Origin: HXMU1420-13 sp965229525
GTDB lineage: Bacteria; Bacteroidota; Rhodothermia; Balneolales; Balneolaceae
Direction: 5' to 3'
NCBI GenBank assembly: GCA_965229525.1
Contig: OZ245886.1
Span: 2,170,001-2,234,000, forward strand
DNA length: 64,000 bases
In this document: positions 9,067 to 17,977 of the stretch, one piece after another
How the letters are laid out: every line of letters begins with the position of its first letter
Position numbering within the stretch: position 1 is the first letter of the stretch
Made by a program: the position numbers and the translations under genes
The notes under the pieces: model-generated
The model's database searches: none
Seen by the model: only the letters and a program-made list of their open reading frames with translations
What the model was told of the DNA's origin: nothing

Positions 9067-11961
9067 CTAATTAACGTTTACTTTTTTAAGTCGATCAAAC
9101 TCTTGCTTTAAAAATCTGCCAGTGTGGGATTCTTCTTTTTTTGCTACTTGTTTTGGTGTTCCTTGTGCGATAATCTGACCGCCACCTTTCCCACCTTCTG
9201 GGCCAAGATCAATAACCCAATCAGCTGCTTTGATAAGATCGAGGTTGTGTTCAATAACCATTACCGTATTTCCTTTATCAACCAAACGTTGAATAACATC
9301 AACCAGCATACGAACGTCCTGAAAATGAAGTCCGGTTGTGGGTTCATCCATTACATACAAAGTATCGCCCGTACCTATTTTTGATAGCTCACGCGCTAAT
9401 TTTATTCGTTGAGCTTCTCCACCTGAAAGGGTAGTACTCGATTGACCAAGAGTTAGGTATCCTAAACCTACCGCATTTAGCGTTGACAGGATTCGTGATA
9501 TCGCCGGTTGTGCATCGAAAAATTCTGCTGCATCACCAATGGGCAAATTTAAAACTTCGGAAATATTTTTGCCTTTATAATAAATTTCGAGTGTTTCCCG
9601 ATTGTAGCGTTTACCATTACAGGTTTCGCATCTCACGTATACATCAGGAAGGAAATTCATTTCGATTTTTCGAACACCATCACCCTGACATGTTTCACAT
9701 CGCCCACCTTTTACATTGAAGGAAAACCGCCCTTGATCGTAGCCTCGGATTTTTGCTTCCGGCATTTCGGCGAATAACCGTCTAATATGATCAAATACTT
9801 TGGTATAGGTTCCCGGATTCGATCTTGGTGTTCTACCAATCGGACTTTGATCAATGGAAATAATCTTATCTACGTTATCCAATCCCTCAACAGAATCGTA
9901 GGGAAGGGGCACACTTTTCGATTTATAGAAATGATTCGAAAGAATAGGAACAAGCGTTTGATTGATAAGTGAACTTTTTCCTGATCCACTTACCCCTGTT
10001 ACTGAAATAAACTTGCCTAGTGGAATTGTTAAATCGATATGTTGAAGGTTGTGTCCACGAGCATTTTTAATTTTGATCCGTTTTTTATTTCCTTTTCGAT
10101 AGGTTTTTGGCAGTGGAATTATTTCCTCATCACGTAGGAAGCGAGCAGTCATTGAATCGTGTGTAAGCTCACTTGGAGTACCGGCTGAAACTATTTCACC
10201 GCCATGAACTCCTGCGCCGGGTCCTAAATCCAACACAAAATCTGCATGCTCGATGGTTTCACGATCATGCTCAACTACAATTACTGAATTCCCCAGGTCG
10301 CGAAGTGTTTCTAGTGATTTTATCAGTTTGATATTATCTCGCTGATGAAGACCTATGCTCGGTTCATCCAAAATATAAAGCACCCCAACCAGCTGAGTTC
10401 CGATTTGAGTAGCTAGTCGAATTCGCTGAGCTTCACCACCACTCAAAGATTGTGCTTCTCGATCAAGATTTAGATAATCGAGACCTACATTTAGAAGAAA
10501 ATCGAGCCGATCTCGGATTTCTTTTAACACCTGATTTCCGATCAATTGTTGGCGCTCGGTTAGATGAAGATTATATAAAGCATCACGAATTCCGCGAATA
10601 TCCATCTTCACCAGATCATGGATATTATACCTATCAATTTTATAGGACAGTGCTTCTTGATTTAATCGCCCCCCGCCACACTTAGGACAGGATACCTTAC
10701 TCATATACGCTTTCGCCTTATCACGCTGCTTTGGCGATTTACTGTTTTCGTATTGATCGATAACGGTTCGTCTCAGTCCTTCATACTTATGTTGATAGGT
10801 AACTGAGTTGTCTTTGAAATCGTAACTGACCGCATATTTTTTATCTCCGCTTCCATGCATTAGTATTTGACGAAGTTCTTCCGGAAATTTTTTGAAAGGT
10901 GTATCAAAATCTAAGTCAAAGCTCTGTAAAACTGCGTTCAATTGTTTGAAGGCAAAAACATCTCTTGGTGAACCCAAATATCGGATTGCAGCTTCATTTA
11001 CACTTTGCGACTCATTGGGAACGAGTAAATCCCAGTTTACATCATAGGTACTTCCAAGACCATCACAAGTACTACATGCCCCGTAGGGAGAATTAAATGA
11101 GAAAAGATTTGGAGCCGGATCTTCGTAGGCCAAACCACTGGCAATATCAAACAATTTCTGTGAAAACAGTTTATCTGTGGTTTTTCCTTCTTTATCCTGA
11201 ACGGCGAGAATTACGTTACCATCCGCCATTTCAAGCGCAAGTCGAATACTGTCTGCAATGCGTTTTTCACTTTTGGGTGATATAACAAATCGATCGACAA
11301 CCACTTCAATATTGTGTGTTTTATAACGATCGACCATCAAACCCTCTGATAGCTCGGTAAACTCACCATCTATTCTAGCGCTAACAAAACCCTGTTTTAC
11401 AGTTTGCTCGAATAACTCACGGTAATGACCTTTTCGTCCTCGTACCACGGGTGCCAGGCAATATGCTTTTGTGCCATGTTCCATAGCCATAACAGCAGCA
11501 ACAACTTGGTCTGCGGTTTGCTTTTCCATCTTATTTCCACTTATGTAAGAGTATGGAGTACCTACCCGAGCAAATAGAAGTCGAAGGAAATCGTAAATCT
11601 CTGTAACTGTTCCAACCGTAGATCTTGGATTTCGATTGGTGGTTTTTTGGTCAATCGAAATTACAGGGGAAAGACCGTCGATAAAATCAACTTCAGGGCG
11701 TTCCATCATTCCTAAAAACTGGCGTGCATACGCAGAGAGGGATTCCAGAAATCTACGCTGCCCTTCTGCATAAATCGTATCGAAAGCCAATGAAGATTTC
11801 CCTGATCCAGATAACCCCGTTAACACAACTAATTGATCTCTGGGAATATCAATATCAAAGTTTTTGAGGTTATGTTCGCGTGCGCCTCTTACAATGATGT
11901 GGTGCTGCAATGGACTTTCTCTTAGAGTTTTGGGAAACGTAGAATGTACCAAACCCAGCAA
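9067..11961 (-). CDS. uvrA: Excinuclease ABC subunit A
   Basis: 964 residues, full length for UvrA, the damage-recognition ATPase of nucleotide excision repair. It has two ABC ATPase modules with Walker A motifs GLSGSGKSS (near residue 49) and GVSGSGKSS, and two LSGGEAQRI(R/K)LA signatures. Zinc-binding CxxC pairs include CPKCGGG and CETCQGDG / CETCNGKRY. The conserved IIVRGAREHNLKN start block begins near residue 21. No ATG lies upstream in frame; TTG at 11961, 11952 or 11910 are the candidates. The true start is therefore uncertain by up to 17 residues. The kinase gene lies 56 bases downstream on the same strand, and a class II photolyase elsewhere in the window adds a second DNA repair route. 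Confidence 0.97.
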   Translation of the reverse strand: MLGLVHSTFPKTLRESPLQHHIIVRGAREHNLKNFDIDIPRDQLVVLTGLSGSGKSSLAFDTIYAEGQRRFLESLSAYARQFLGMMERPEVDFIDGLSPVISIDQKTTNRNPRSTVGTVTEIYDFLRLLFARVGTPYSYISGNKMEKQTADQVVAAVMAMEHGTKAYCLAPVVRGRKGHYRELFEQTVKQGFVSARIDGEFTELSEGLMVDRYKTHNIEVVVDRFVISPKSEKRIADSIRLALEMADGNVILAVQDKEGKTTDKLFSQKLFDIASGLAYEDPAPNLFSFNSPYGACSTCDGLGSTYDVNWDLLVPNESQSVNEAAIRYLGSPRDVFAFKQLNAVLQSFDLDFDTPFKKFPEELRQILMHGSGDKKYAVSYDFKDNSVTYQHKYEGLRRTVIDQYENSKSPKQRDKAKAYMSKVSCPKCGGGRLNQEALSYKIDRYNIHDLVKMDIRGIRDALYNLHLTERQQLIGNQVLKEIRDRLDFLLNVGLDYLNLDREAQSLSGGEAQRIRLATQIGTQLVGVLYILDEPSIGLHQRDNIKLIKSLETLRDLGNSVIVVEHDRETIEHADFVLDLGPGAGVHGGEIVSAGTPSELTHDSMTARFLRDEEIIPLPKTYRKGNKKRIKIKNARGHNLQHIDLTIPLGKFISVTGVSGSGKSSLINQTLVPILSNHFYKSKSVPLPYDSVEGLDNVDKIISIDQSPIGRTPRSNPGTYTKVFDHIRRLFAEMPEAKIRGYDQGRFSFNVKGGRCETCQGDGVRKIEMNFLPDVYVRCETCNGKRYNRETLEIYYKGKNISEVLNLPIGDAAEFFDAQPAISRILSTLNAVGLGYLTLGQSSTTLSGGEAQRIKLARELSKIGTGDTLYVMDEPTTGLHFQDVRMLVDVIQRLVDKGNTVMVIEHNLDLIKAADWVIDLGPEGGKGGGQIIAQGTPKQVAKKEESHTGRFLKQEFDRLKKVNVN

Positions 11962-11997
11962 TTAAAGTCTTAGTTCAGAATTAGAAAAAAAGATGAA

Positions 11998-13281
11998 CTA
12001 CGCTTTGGTGATGAAGTTGTAATCCCGAATAAATTGACGGTTTGGAATAATACCTTGCTCGTCATCAGAATATTCTGGCTTAATTCTGTTTAGAAAGTAC
12101 ATCTCAACTTTACCAATATTCCTTGCTTCAATTTCACCGCGGGGTTCACAATCGAAAAAGTCTTTCACTCGATCATAAGTTGATTGTGAAATATTGATAC
12201 AATTACTTTCTGAATTTTGCTCCATTCTTGCGGCAAGATTTACTGCGGTTCCCCAAACATCATAAGCAAAGCGTTTTTTACCAATAACCCCAACCACCGA
12301 TTCACCGGTATTAATGCCAATACGTAACGGAAAATAGGGTATTGAGTCGGGTAAGGCGTCTTTTAATTGAGCTACAAATGATCTCATTTTCAAGGCTGTA
12401 AGTACCGTATCGATAGGGTGGGTTTTATTTCTTTGCGGAATTCCTCCGGCAGTCATATAACTATCGCCTATGGTTTTAATTTTGATCAAACCATGCTGCT
12501 CTACAAACAGATCGAACTTGTCGAAATAAAAGGAAAGACTTTCAATCAGCTTTTCAGGTTTTAGGTCCGGTACAATTTTACTGAAATCATGGAAATCGGT
12601 GAACATAAAGGTAGCATCTTCATAGCGCTCAGGAGTTACCGTTCCATAAGCCAACAAACTATCGGCTACTTTTTGCGGAAAGATATTCTGAAGTAAATCC
12701 TCATATTCTCGCTTTGTTAATTCAAGCTCCTGATTGGTTGAATTTAATCCATGCTGAACTTTTTCAAGTTGAGCATTTTGTGCCAATGCATTTTTATAGG
12801 TAGAGACTAGCAGATTTACAAGATGCGAATAATCAGCTTTGATGTTATAGGGTTGGCTCTCAATACGTACCTGTACGGTCTCTTTCACATCTGAAACAGC
12901 GATTGGATTATTTAAGAGTTCATGAACTTTCGAAAAAAGTGTCTCATCATCGTAAGGTTTGGTGATGTAGTTATCCGCCCCTACTTCGATCCCTTTCATC
13001 AAACTGTCAGTTTGTATTCTAGATGTAACCAGGATTACGGGAATCTTCCGAAACTTGATATCACTTTTTATCTTCTGGCACAGCTCATAGCCATCCATCA
13101 CCGGCATTTCTACATCAGAAATGACTAAATCAGGATATTCGTCCTGTAAAATTTCCCAGGCATCCAGCCCATTTTGAGCAGTGAGAACTTCATAACCCTG
13201 TTTCAGCAGTTTATGTCGAGTAATTGTTACCAACGCAGGGTAATCATCGACTATTAAAATTCGAGGTGTAGTTTGTAACAT
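11998..13281 (-). CDS. Receiver domain-class III adenylate cyclase fusion
   Basis: 427 residues. An N-terminal receiver (about 5-125) has phospho-acceptor D56 in VISDVEMP and K108 in TKPY. A helical linker (about 150-200) looks like a coiled coil. The class III cyclase domain (about 215-400) has metal-binding D229 (FTDFHDF) and D273 (IGDSYM). The base-selecting pair K269 and D341 (YDVWG) predicts ATP rather than GTP, and the transition-state residues N348 and R352 are present. By family rules this is a phosphorylation-controlled adenylate cyclase making cAMP. No cognate kinase is adjacent, and no CRP-like protein is in the window. It lies 36 bases upstream of uvrA on the same strand, though a functional link is not evident. 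Confidence 0.93.
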   Translation of the reverse strand: MLQTTPRILIVDDYPALVTITRHKLLKQGYEVLTAQNGLDAWEILQDEYPDLVISDVEMPVMDGYELCQKIKSDIKFRKIPVILVTSRIQTDSLMKGIEVGADNYITKPYDDETLFSKVHELLNNPIAVSDVKETVQVRIESQPYNIKADYSHLVNLLVSTYKNALAQNAQLEKVQHGLNSTNQELELTKREYEDLLQNIFPQKVADSLLAYGTVTPERYEDATFMFTDFHDFSKIVPDLKPEKLIESLSFYFDKFDLFVEQHGLIKIKTIGDSYMTAGGIPQRNKTHPIDTVLTALKMRSFVAQLKDALPDSIPYFPLRIGINTGESVVGVIGKKRFAYDVWGTAVNLAARMEQNSESNCINISQSTYDRVKDFFDCEPRGEIEARNIGKVEMYFLNRIKPEYSDDEQGIIPNRQFIRDYNFITKA

Positions 13282-13399
13282 CTGTACCTATTCTAAGGGC
13301 GTGAAATATAGTACATAAGCATTATGATTAGTATTTAGATTTTTTATAAAAGCTTATTCTAAAAACTCATAAGTTTAGCGCTCCTCAAAACTCATCACG

Positions 13400-14758
13400 A
13401 TGCAAGATATCATTCAAGACAATTGGACCCCCACAAGTTGGCTGGAAAAACCAGTACGACAATTGCCGGATTACCCGAATAAAGCGGAATTAGAAGAAAG
13501 TTTTGAAACACTTAAAAACTTACCTCCATTAGTTACTTCCTGGGAAATTGAAAAGCTTAAAAATAAACTTGCAGACGTACAGGCAGGTAAAGCGTTCTTA
13601 CTTCAAGGTGGTGATTGTGCGGAGAGTTTTAATCTAACAAGATCACCAAAAATTGTGAATATGGTGAAGGTTCTGCTTCAAACCAGCTTCATATTAATTC
13701 ATGAAATGGGTGTTCCTGTTGTTCGATTGGGGAGAATTGCCGGGCAATATGCGAAGCCTCGATCTAAAGACTTTGAGAATGTAAACGGGGTAGATATTCA
13801 TAACTATCGTGGTGATTTAATCAATCGTTTTGATACAAATGCAGATGCAAGAACCCCCGATCCAAAGAGATTTGTTGAAGGATATCACAAAGCTGCACTG
13901 ACATTGAATTTCCTGCGTGCTCTTGCAGATGAGGGCTTTGCTGATTTACACCATCCGGAACAGTGGGAATTGAATTTCATGAAGACGAACGATTACTACC
14001 ATGAATATGAAGCCATGGTAGAGTCTATAAAGAAGGCTGTTAGATTTATGGATGCCATTGCTCCCGAAAAAGCAACAACTCTGCAAAAAGTAGATTTGTA
14101 CACTTCTCACGAAGCATTGAATCTGTATTACGATTCTGCTCAAACGCGTCAGGTTCCACGCAAAAGTGGGTTCTACAACTTGAGTGCCCACATGGTATGG
14201 TTAGGAAATCGAACCAGAGATTTGGATGAAGCGCATGTTGAATATTTACGTGGCATAGAAAATCCAATAGGGATTAAAATTGGCCCTCCATATACCATAG
14301 ACGAAACGCTTCGCCTGATCGAGAAACTAAATCCAAATCATGAAGCAGGCAAAATTGTCTTAATCACTCGTTTTGGTAAAGAAAAGATCAATGAAGAATT
14401 ACCTTCATTAATTCAGGCTGTAAGAAGAGCAGGTCTTCCGGTTGTTTGGAGTTCTGACCCAATGCATGGAAATACGTTTTCGACATCCAACGATTACAAA
14501 ACTCGTAATTTTGATCACATTCTATCAGAGATAAAATCGGCTTTTGCTATTCATCGTGCCGAAGGTAGCTATCTGGGTAGTGTTCATCTCGAACTCACTG
14601 GCGATAATGTAACTGAATGTGTGGGTGGTGCAAACGGACTTGCAGAAGGTGATCTAGATTTGAATTATGAGACTTTTTGTGATCCACGCCTAAATTATGA
14701 GCAATCTTTGGAAATGGCATTCCTCGTTGCCAAAGAGTGGAAGCAAAGCTATTTATAG
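13400..14758 (+). CDS. Class II 3-deoxy-7-phosphoheptulonate (DAHP) synthase
   Basis: 452 residues, the normal length for the plant-type (AroA II) DAHP synthase. It joins phosphoenolpyruvate and erythrose 4-phosphate in the first step of the shikimate pathway. Family landmarks are the N-terminal W-x-P-x-SW segment, LLQGGDCAESF with the metal-binding Cys, RLGRIAGQYAKPRS, the KIGPP motif, WSSDPMHGN and the C-terminal ECVGG. It is a single gene without other shikimate genes nearby. It is transcribed away from the divergent cyclase gene, with 118 bases between them that hold the promoters. A 13-bp inverted repeat follows the stop and may terminate it. Confidence 0.96.
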   Translation: MQDIIQDNWTPTSWLEKPVRQLPDYPNKAELEESFETLKNLPPLVTSWEIEKLKNKLADVQAGKAFLLQGGDCAESFNLTRSPKIVNMVKVLLQTSFILIHEMGVPVVRLGRIAGQYAKPRSKDFENVNGVDIHNYRGDLINRFDTNADARTPDPKRFVEGYHKAALTLNFLRALADEGFADLHHPEQWELNFMKTNDYYHEYEAMVESIKKAVRFMDAIAPEKATTLQKVDLYTSHEALNLYYDSAQTRQVPRKSGFYNLSAHMVWLGNRTRDLDEAHVEYLRGIENPIGIKIGPPYTIDETLRLIEKLNPNHEAGKIVLITRFGKEKINEELPSLIQAVRRAGLPVVWSSDPMHGNTFSTSNDYKTRNFDHILSEIKSAFAIHRAEGSYLGSVHLELTGDNVTECVGGANGLAEGDLDLNYETFCDPRLNYEQSLEMAFLVAKEWKQSYL

Positions 14759-14764
14759 CAATTA

Positions 14765-14832
14765 TCAATTAAGAATTGTTCAATGTTCAATTTAAGAAGT
14801 GAAGAGTGATCTCATTCTTAATTCTTAATTGA
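14765..14832. repeat. AT-rich 13-bp inverted repeat after DAHP synthase
   Basis: TCAATTAAGAATT (14765-14777) is perfectly repeated in reverse as AATTCTTAATTGA (14820-14832), with 42 bases between the arms. Partial pairing continues outward (CAATTA with the later TGATAGTTG). It begins 7 bases after the DAHP synthase stop. It could be a weak terminator or an AT-rich mini-element; the sequence alone does not decide. Confidence 0.5.
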
Positions 14833-14845
14833 AAAATTGATAGTT

Positions 14846-14962
14846 GAATTCTGACAAAACTTACCCTTCAAACTGACGGCTCGACAAACTTACGCTGACA
14901 GCATTTCTGTGTGTCAGAATTCGGTATGAAAAAAATTCATTTCAGTTTTGTCGAGCTGACAG
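14846..14962. promoter_or_regulatory. Cluster of CTGAC half-sites and inverted repeats upstream of hsp20
   Basis: The ~190 bases before hsp20 hold a perfect 11-bp inverted repeat, GAATTCTGACA (14846-14856) and TGTCAGAATTC (14912-14922). A second one has 10-bp arms, GCTCGACAAA near 14879 and TTTGTCGAGC near 14947. CTGAC occurs at about 14851, 14872, 14895 and 14956, and in reverse at 14913. No CIRCE element is present. The density of half-sites suggests an operator region for heat-shock control, but no regulator can be named. Confidence 0.45.
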
Positions 14963-15051
14963 TACCCTCTTTTTGATGTCTAATGGCACATCTGTTGCAT
15001 ATTACGAGGTGAATTAAACAACAATTCACGTAAAATATGAGAGGTTCAATC

Positions 15052-15480
15052 ATGTCAATTATCAAATACAGAAAACCAAATTCAGATCTTTTATCTCGAT
15101 CATTTGACGATCTATTTAATGAATTTTTTACCAATACTCCTGCCTATCGCAGAGATGGTTTTATGCCTAGCGTAGATATCTCAGAAACTGATACTCAATT
15201 CGAATTATCAGTTGAATTACCGGGTATGAAAAAAGAAGATATCACGGTAGATCTAGAAAGAGGTCGCTTAACTATTTCTGGCGAGCGTAAATTCGAGAAC
15301 GAAGAAAAAGGTAAAAACTACCATAGAATCGAAACACAATACGGTTCCTTCAATCGTACTTTTCACCTACCTGATACTATCAACGAAGATAGTGTAGTTG
15401 CGAAATACGACAATGGAATTCTGAATATTACGATAGAGAAGAGCGACGATAAAGTGAAGAAACAGATCGAAATCGCATAG
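15052..15480 (+). CDS. Hsp20/alpha-crystallin small heat shock protein
   Basis: ATP-independent holdase chaperone of the IbpA/Hsp20 family. The alpha-crystallin domain (about residues 40-130) contains the VDISETD start, the FELSVELPGMKKEDI strand region, LTISGERK, and the closing DNGILNITI strand, followed by a short C-terminal tail. The start at 15052 is preferred because GAGAGG (15039-15044) sits 7 bases before it. The in-frame ATG at 15037 would place that ribosome site inside the coding region. This gives 142 residues, normal for the family. The upstream region carries a cluster of inverted repeats, a terminator follows, and a Deg protease gene is next, so the area groups protein-folding stress functions. 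Confidence 0.95.
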   Translation: MSIIKYRKPNSDLLSRSFDDLFNEFFTNTPAYRRDGFMPSVDISETDTQFELSVELPGMKKEDITVDLERGRLTISGERKFENEEKGKNYHRIETQYGSFNRTFHLPDTINEDSVVAKYDNGILNITIEKSDDKVKKQIEIA

Positions 15481-15504
15481 TATTCGATCTTTAGGTTAAG
15501 GAAT

Positions 15505-15538
15505 GCTGAGGCCAGTGATATGGCTTCAGCTATTTTTT
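15505..15538 (+). terminator. Rho-independent terminator of hsp20
   Basis: GCTGAGGCCA (15505-15514) pairs with TGGCTTCAGC (15521-15530), nine Watson-Crick pairs and one G-T pair around a 6-base loop. A run of seven T begins at 15533. It lies 25 bases after the hsp20 stop. Confidence 0.85.
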
Positions 15539-15623
15539 TGGTTACAAGATGTAAACCAACATACAAAGTTTAAATCCATCGGCGTTTAGCCAGAAATTAT
15601 CAACTACAACCATTGATTTAACT

Positions 15624-17093
15624 ATGAAAACCACGATGAAAAATATTTTCGGAGTAGCTGCGGCCATGATTGTTTTATTGGGATTTAATGCCGCCACAGA
15701 TTTTTCGACCATCGATCTCCCATTTATTGATACAGAAGTAGCTACAGCTGAGGAGAAAGAAATCGTTTCACTAAAAGACTTTAACGATGCAATCGTTGAT
15801 ATCGCTGAGAAAACGAATCCGGCAGTTGTAACCGTAAATACAGAGAGAACACAGGAAGTGCAACTTATGGATCCATTTTCATTATTTGGTAATCCATGGG
15901 GACGTGCTGAGCCCGAAACAAGAGAGAGAACTCAAAGAGGGTTAGGGTCTGGAGTAATTGTATCCGAGGATGGTTTTATCATTACAAACAATCACGTAAT
16001 TGAAGGTGCCGATGAAATTAAGATTCGTCTTTTTAATGGTGATGAAATAGAAGCTGAGTTAATTGGCACAGATCCACAAACAGACATTGCTGTTTTAAAG
16101 ATAAATGGCAAAAATCTACCAGCTGTATCACTTGGTAATAGTGACGATGCAAAAGTAGGATCATTCGTGTTAGCAATTGGAAGCCCACTTAGTGAAACAC
16201 TTGCGCACACTGTTTCTTTCGGGATCGTAAGTGCAAGAGGCCGTTCCCTAAATGATCTAACCTTCTATGGCGATTACATTCAAACAGATGCCGCCATAAA
16301 TCCGGGAAACTCCGGAGGAGCACTAATTGATATGGATGGAAAATTGATTGGAATAAATTCTGCGATAGCTTCAAGATCAGGTGGAAATGACGGGATTGGA
16401 TTTGCAATTCCTATCAATCTTGCCAAAAGAATTATGGATGATTTGATTGATGATGGCGAAGTTTCCAGAGGATATCTGGGAATGAATTTTGGAGGCGAGG
16501 TGGATCGAACCATGGCATTAGCATTAGGTTTAGACGATGCCAGGGGAATCATCGTTGGTCAGGTAGTAGAAGATGGACCTTCTTATAGTGCCGGACTACG
16601 AGTAGACGACATCATTATAAGCCTAAACAACGAACCCGTGCGCAATTGGGATGCTTTTAGTACAAAAATTGCAGCATTCAAACCTGGCGAAACGGTTGAG
16701 TTGGGTATAATTCGTGGCGACAATGAGCAGACTATCTCCGTAGAACTAGGAGAGCGCCCTACCGATTTAGCAGCTGTTAATACAGCACCTGCGCGTGATA
16801 TGGGAGAAGAGTTGGGCTTTAATGTTGAGAGTTTAACCAACGATATAAAAAGACAGCTAAATTTAGGAAACGATATCGAGGGTGTCGTGGTTAACAGTAT
16901 TGAACAAAGTAGCAATGCCTTCGAGCGCGGATTAAGAAGAGGTGATGTAATCACAGAGGTAAAGCGCAAGAGAGTTGAAAGTCCTTCAGAGTTTTATGAC
17001 GAGATTCAACGAAGAATTGAAACTGGAGACCGAGCTATTTTGTTAACAATAGAACGCCAAAATACGAAACAATTTATCGCGTTCGAACTTTAA
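15624..17093 (+). CDS. HtrA/Deg family periplasmic serine endoprotease
   Basis: 489 residues. An N-terminal hydrophobic segment (about 7-25) exports or anchors it to the periplasm. The trypsin-like domain has the catalytic triad H124 (TNNHVIEG), D154 (TDIAVLKI) and S230 (NPGNSGGALI). Two PDZ domains follow (about 285-375 and 395-485), as in DegP/DegQ, which degrade or refold misfolded envelope proteins. The start could be 15624 or the ATG at 15636; neither has a strong ribosome site. It lies downstream of hsp20 but behind that gene's terminator, so it probably has its own promoter in 15540-15623. Confidence 0.95.
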   Translation: MKTTMKNIFGVAAAMIVLLGFNAATDFSTIDLPFIDTEVATAEEKEIVSLKDFNDAIVDIAEKTNPAVVTVNTERTQEVQLMDPFSLFGNPWGRAEPETRERTQRGLGSGVIVSEDGFIITNNHVIEGADEIKIRLFNGDEIEAELIGTDPQTDIAVLKINGKNLPAVSLGNSDDAKVGSFVLAIGSPLSETLAHTVSFGIVSARGRSLNDLTFYGDYIQTDAAINPGNSGGALIDMDGKLIGINSAIASRSGGNDGIGFAIPINLAKRIMDDLIDDGEVSRGYLGMNFGGEVDRTMALALGLDDARGIIVGQVVEDGPSYSAGLRVDDIIISLNNEPVRNWDAFSTKIAAFKPGETVELGIIRGDNEQTISVELGERPTDLAAVNTAPARDMGEELGFNVESLTNDIKRQLNLGNDIEGVVVNSIEQSSNAFERGLRRGDVITEVKRKRVESPSEFYDEIQRRIETGDRAILLTIERQNTKQFIAFEL

Positions 17094-17130
17094 GAATTTG
17101 TTGACCTATTTATTGTACCCCGAAAAAGCC

Positions 17131-17163
17131 AAAGCCAAGGTCCTGATACGATCTTGGCTTTTT
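17131..17163 (+). terminator. Rho-independent terminator of the Deg protease gene
   Basis: AAAGCCAAG (17131-17139) pairs perfectly with CTTGGCTTT (17153-17161) around a 13-base loop, followed by TTTTT. It lies about 38 bases after the protease stop. Confidence 0.88.
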
Positions 17164-17180
17164 GTATGAATATAAACACT

Positions 17181-17306
17181 GTCATCACGAGGAGTACTTT
17201 TATTCTAATCGCTCAAAATAATTCGACAAAGTGATCTCCCTAAATAACAGATTGCTTCGTCTATGAGTACGGATTTAATAACTGAATTTGGGTTCCTCGC
17301 AATGAC
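17181..17306. repeat. CAATGAC-type interspersed palindromic repeat, copy A
   Basis: 126 bases bounded by GTCATCACGAGGA (17181-17193) and TCCTCGCAATGAC (17294-17306), which are inverted with 11 of 13 matches. The interior has GTGATCTCC and AGATTGCTTCGTC. The same ends and interior words occur, more degraded, at 57423-57548. Similar GTCATTGCGAGGA elements are widespread in bacterial intergenic DNA (established knowledge from memory). It fills the gap between two convergent genes. Confidence 0.75.
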
Positions 17307-17312
17307 CATTTA

Positions 17313-17885
17313 TCAAATCAACACAAAATCTCGATCTCGGAGTAGTGGACTCAGATCTTCGGGTGGCGGAAAATGCTCATCTCTGAATTTGTTCATGGCA
17401 CCAATAGTGGCATTGCTGAGTAATTGTGTAACGGCATCCATTGCTTCATCAGAAATCATGAACGGAGTTCTTTCGAAAACAGCAAGCTCTCCTGTACATT
17501 GCAAACAAAGCTGATATTGTGAACATTGGTTCTGCGTTTTCCCAGTAATAATGCATTCTTTTAGCCATTCATTTGCATCGAAATTATCTTTGCCTGCAAG
17601 CATATATTGCCGGCTAAGATTCATGTTATCCATGAAATACTCATTCATTGCCTGATGCGATTCTTTGGAATATTCGCTCATTACGGAATCCATACAATCC
17701 ATGCAGATAGCAAATTCCCAGATTAAATCGGTGGTACCTGCGCTTGGATAATTCACCAGCGCTTTTTCTATGATATAATCCACCTCAGAAAGTAAATAAG
17801 TATCACAGACTAGACAACGCTCGATGGGGGCTCCGGTTTCTGAATTGTAAAATATCGGTGGTATTTCATGTAGAGATTGTGGCAT
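17313..17885 (-). CDS. Cys-rich protein of unknown function
   Basis: 190 residues that I do not recognise. Three CxxC pairs are visible: C24/C27 (ERCLVC), C61/C64 (AICMDC) and C127/C130 (LCLQC), with further Cys at 111 and 121. The pattern suggests one or two structural zinc sites. There is no signal peptide or membrane segment, so it is probably cytoplasmic. The C-terminal half is helical and acidic, ending FVLI. It stands alone between the Deg protease and clpB, transcribed away from clpB with about 90 bases between them. An assignment as a stress or redox protein would be a guess from location only. Confidence 0.75.
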   Translation of the reverse strand: MPQSLHEIPPIFYNSETGAPIERCLVCDTYLLSEVDYIIEKALVNYPSAGTTDLIWEFAICMDCMDSVMSEYSKESHQAMNEYFMDNMNLSRQYMLAGKDNFDANEWLKECIITGKTQNQCSQYQLCLQCTGELAVFERTPFMISDEAMDAVTQLLSNATIGAMNKFRDEHFPPPEDLSPLLRDRDFVLI

Positions 17886-17977
17886 GGTTTTAGGATACTG
17901 TTATTCCGTCAGAACCACAATTCGGGCATGATTTTGGACATATTCTTATCAGAATAGAAAAAGATTGAGAAGAAGTA

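Noticed and set aside
16583..16969. A 128-codon open frame antisense to the Deg protease gene.
   Set aside because: It mirrors the codon bias of the real gene, has low-complexity Ser/Leu/Ile content and no ribosome site.
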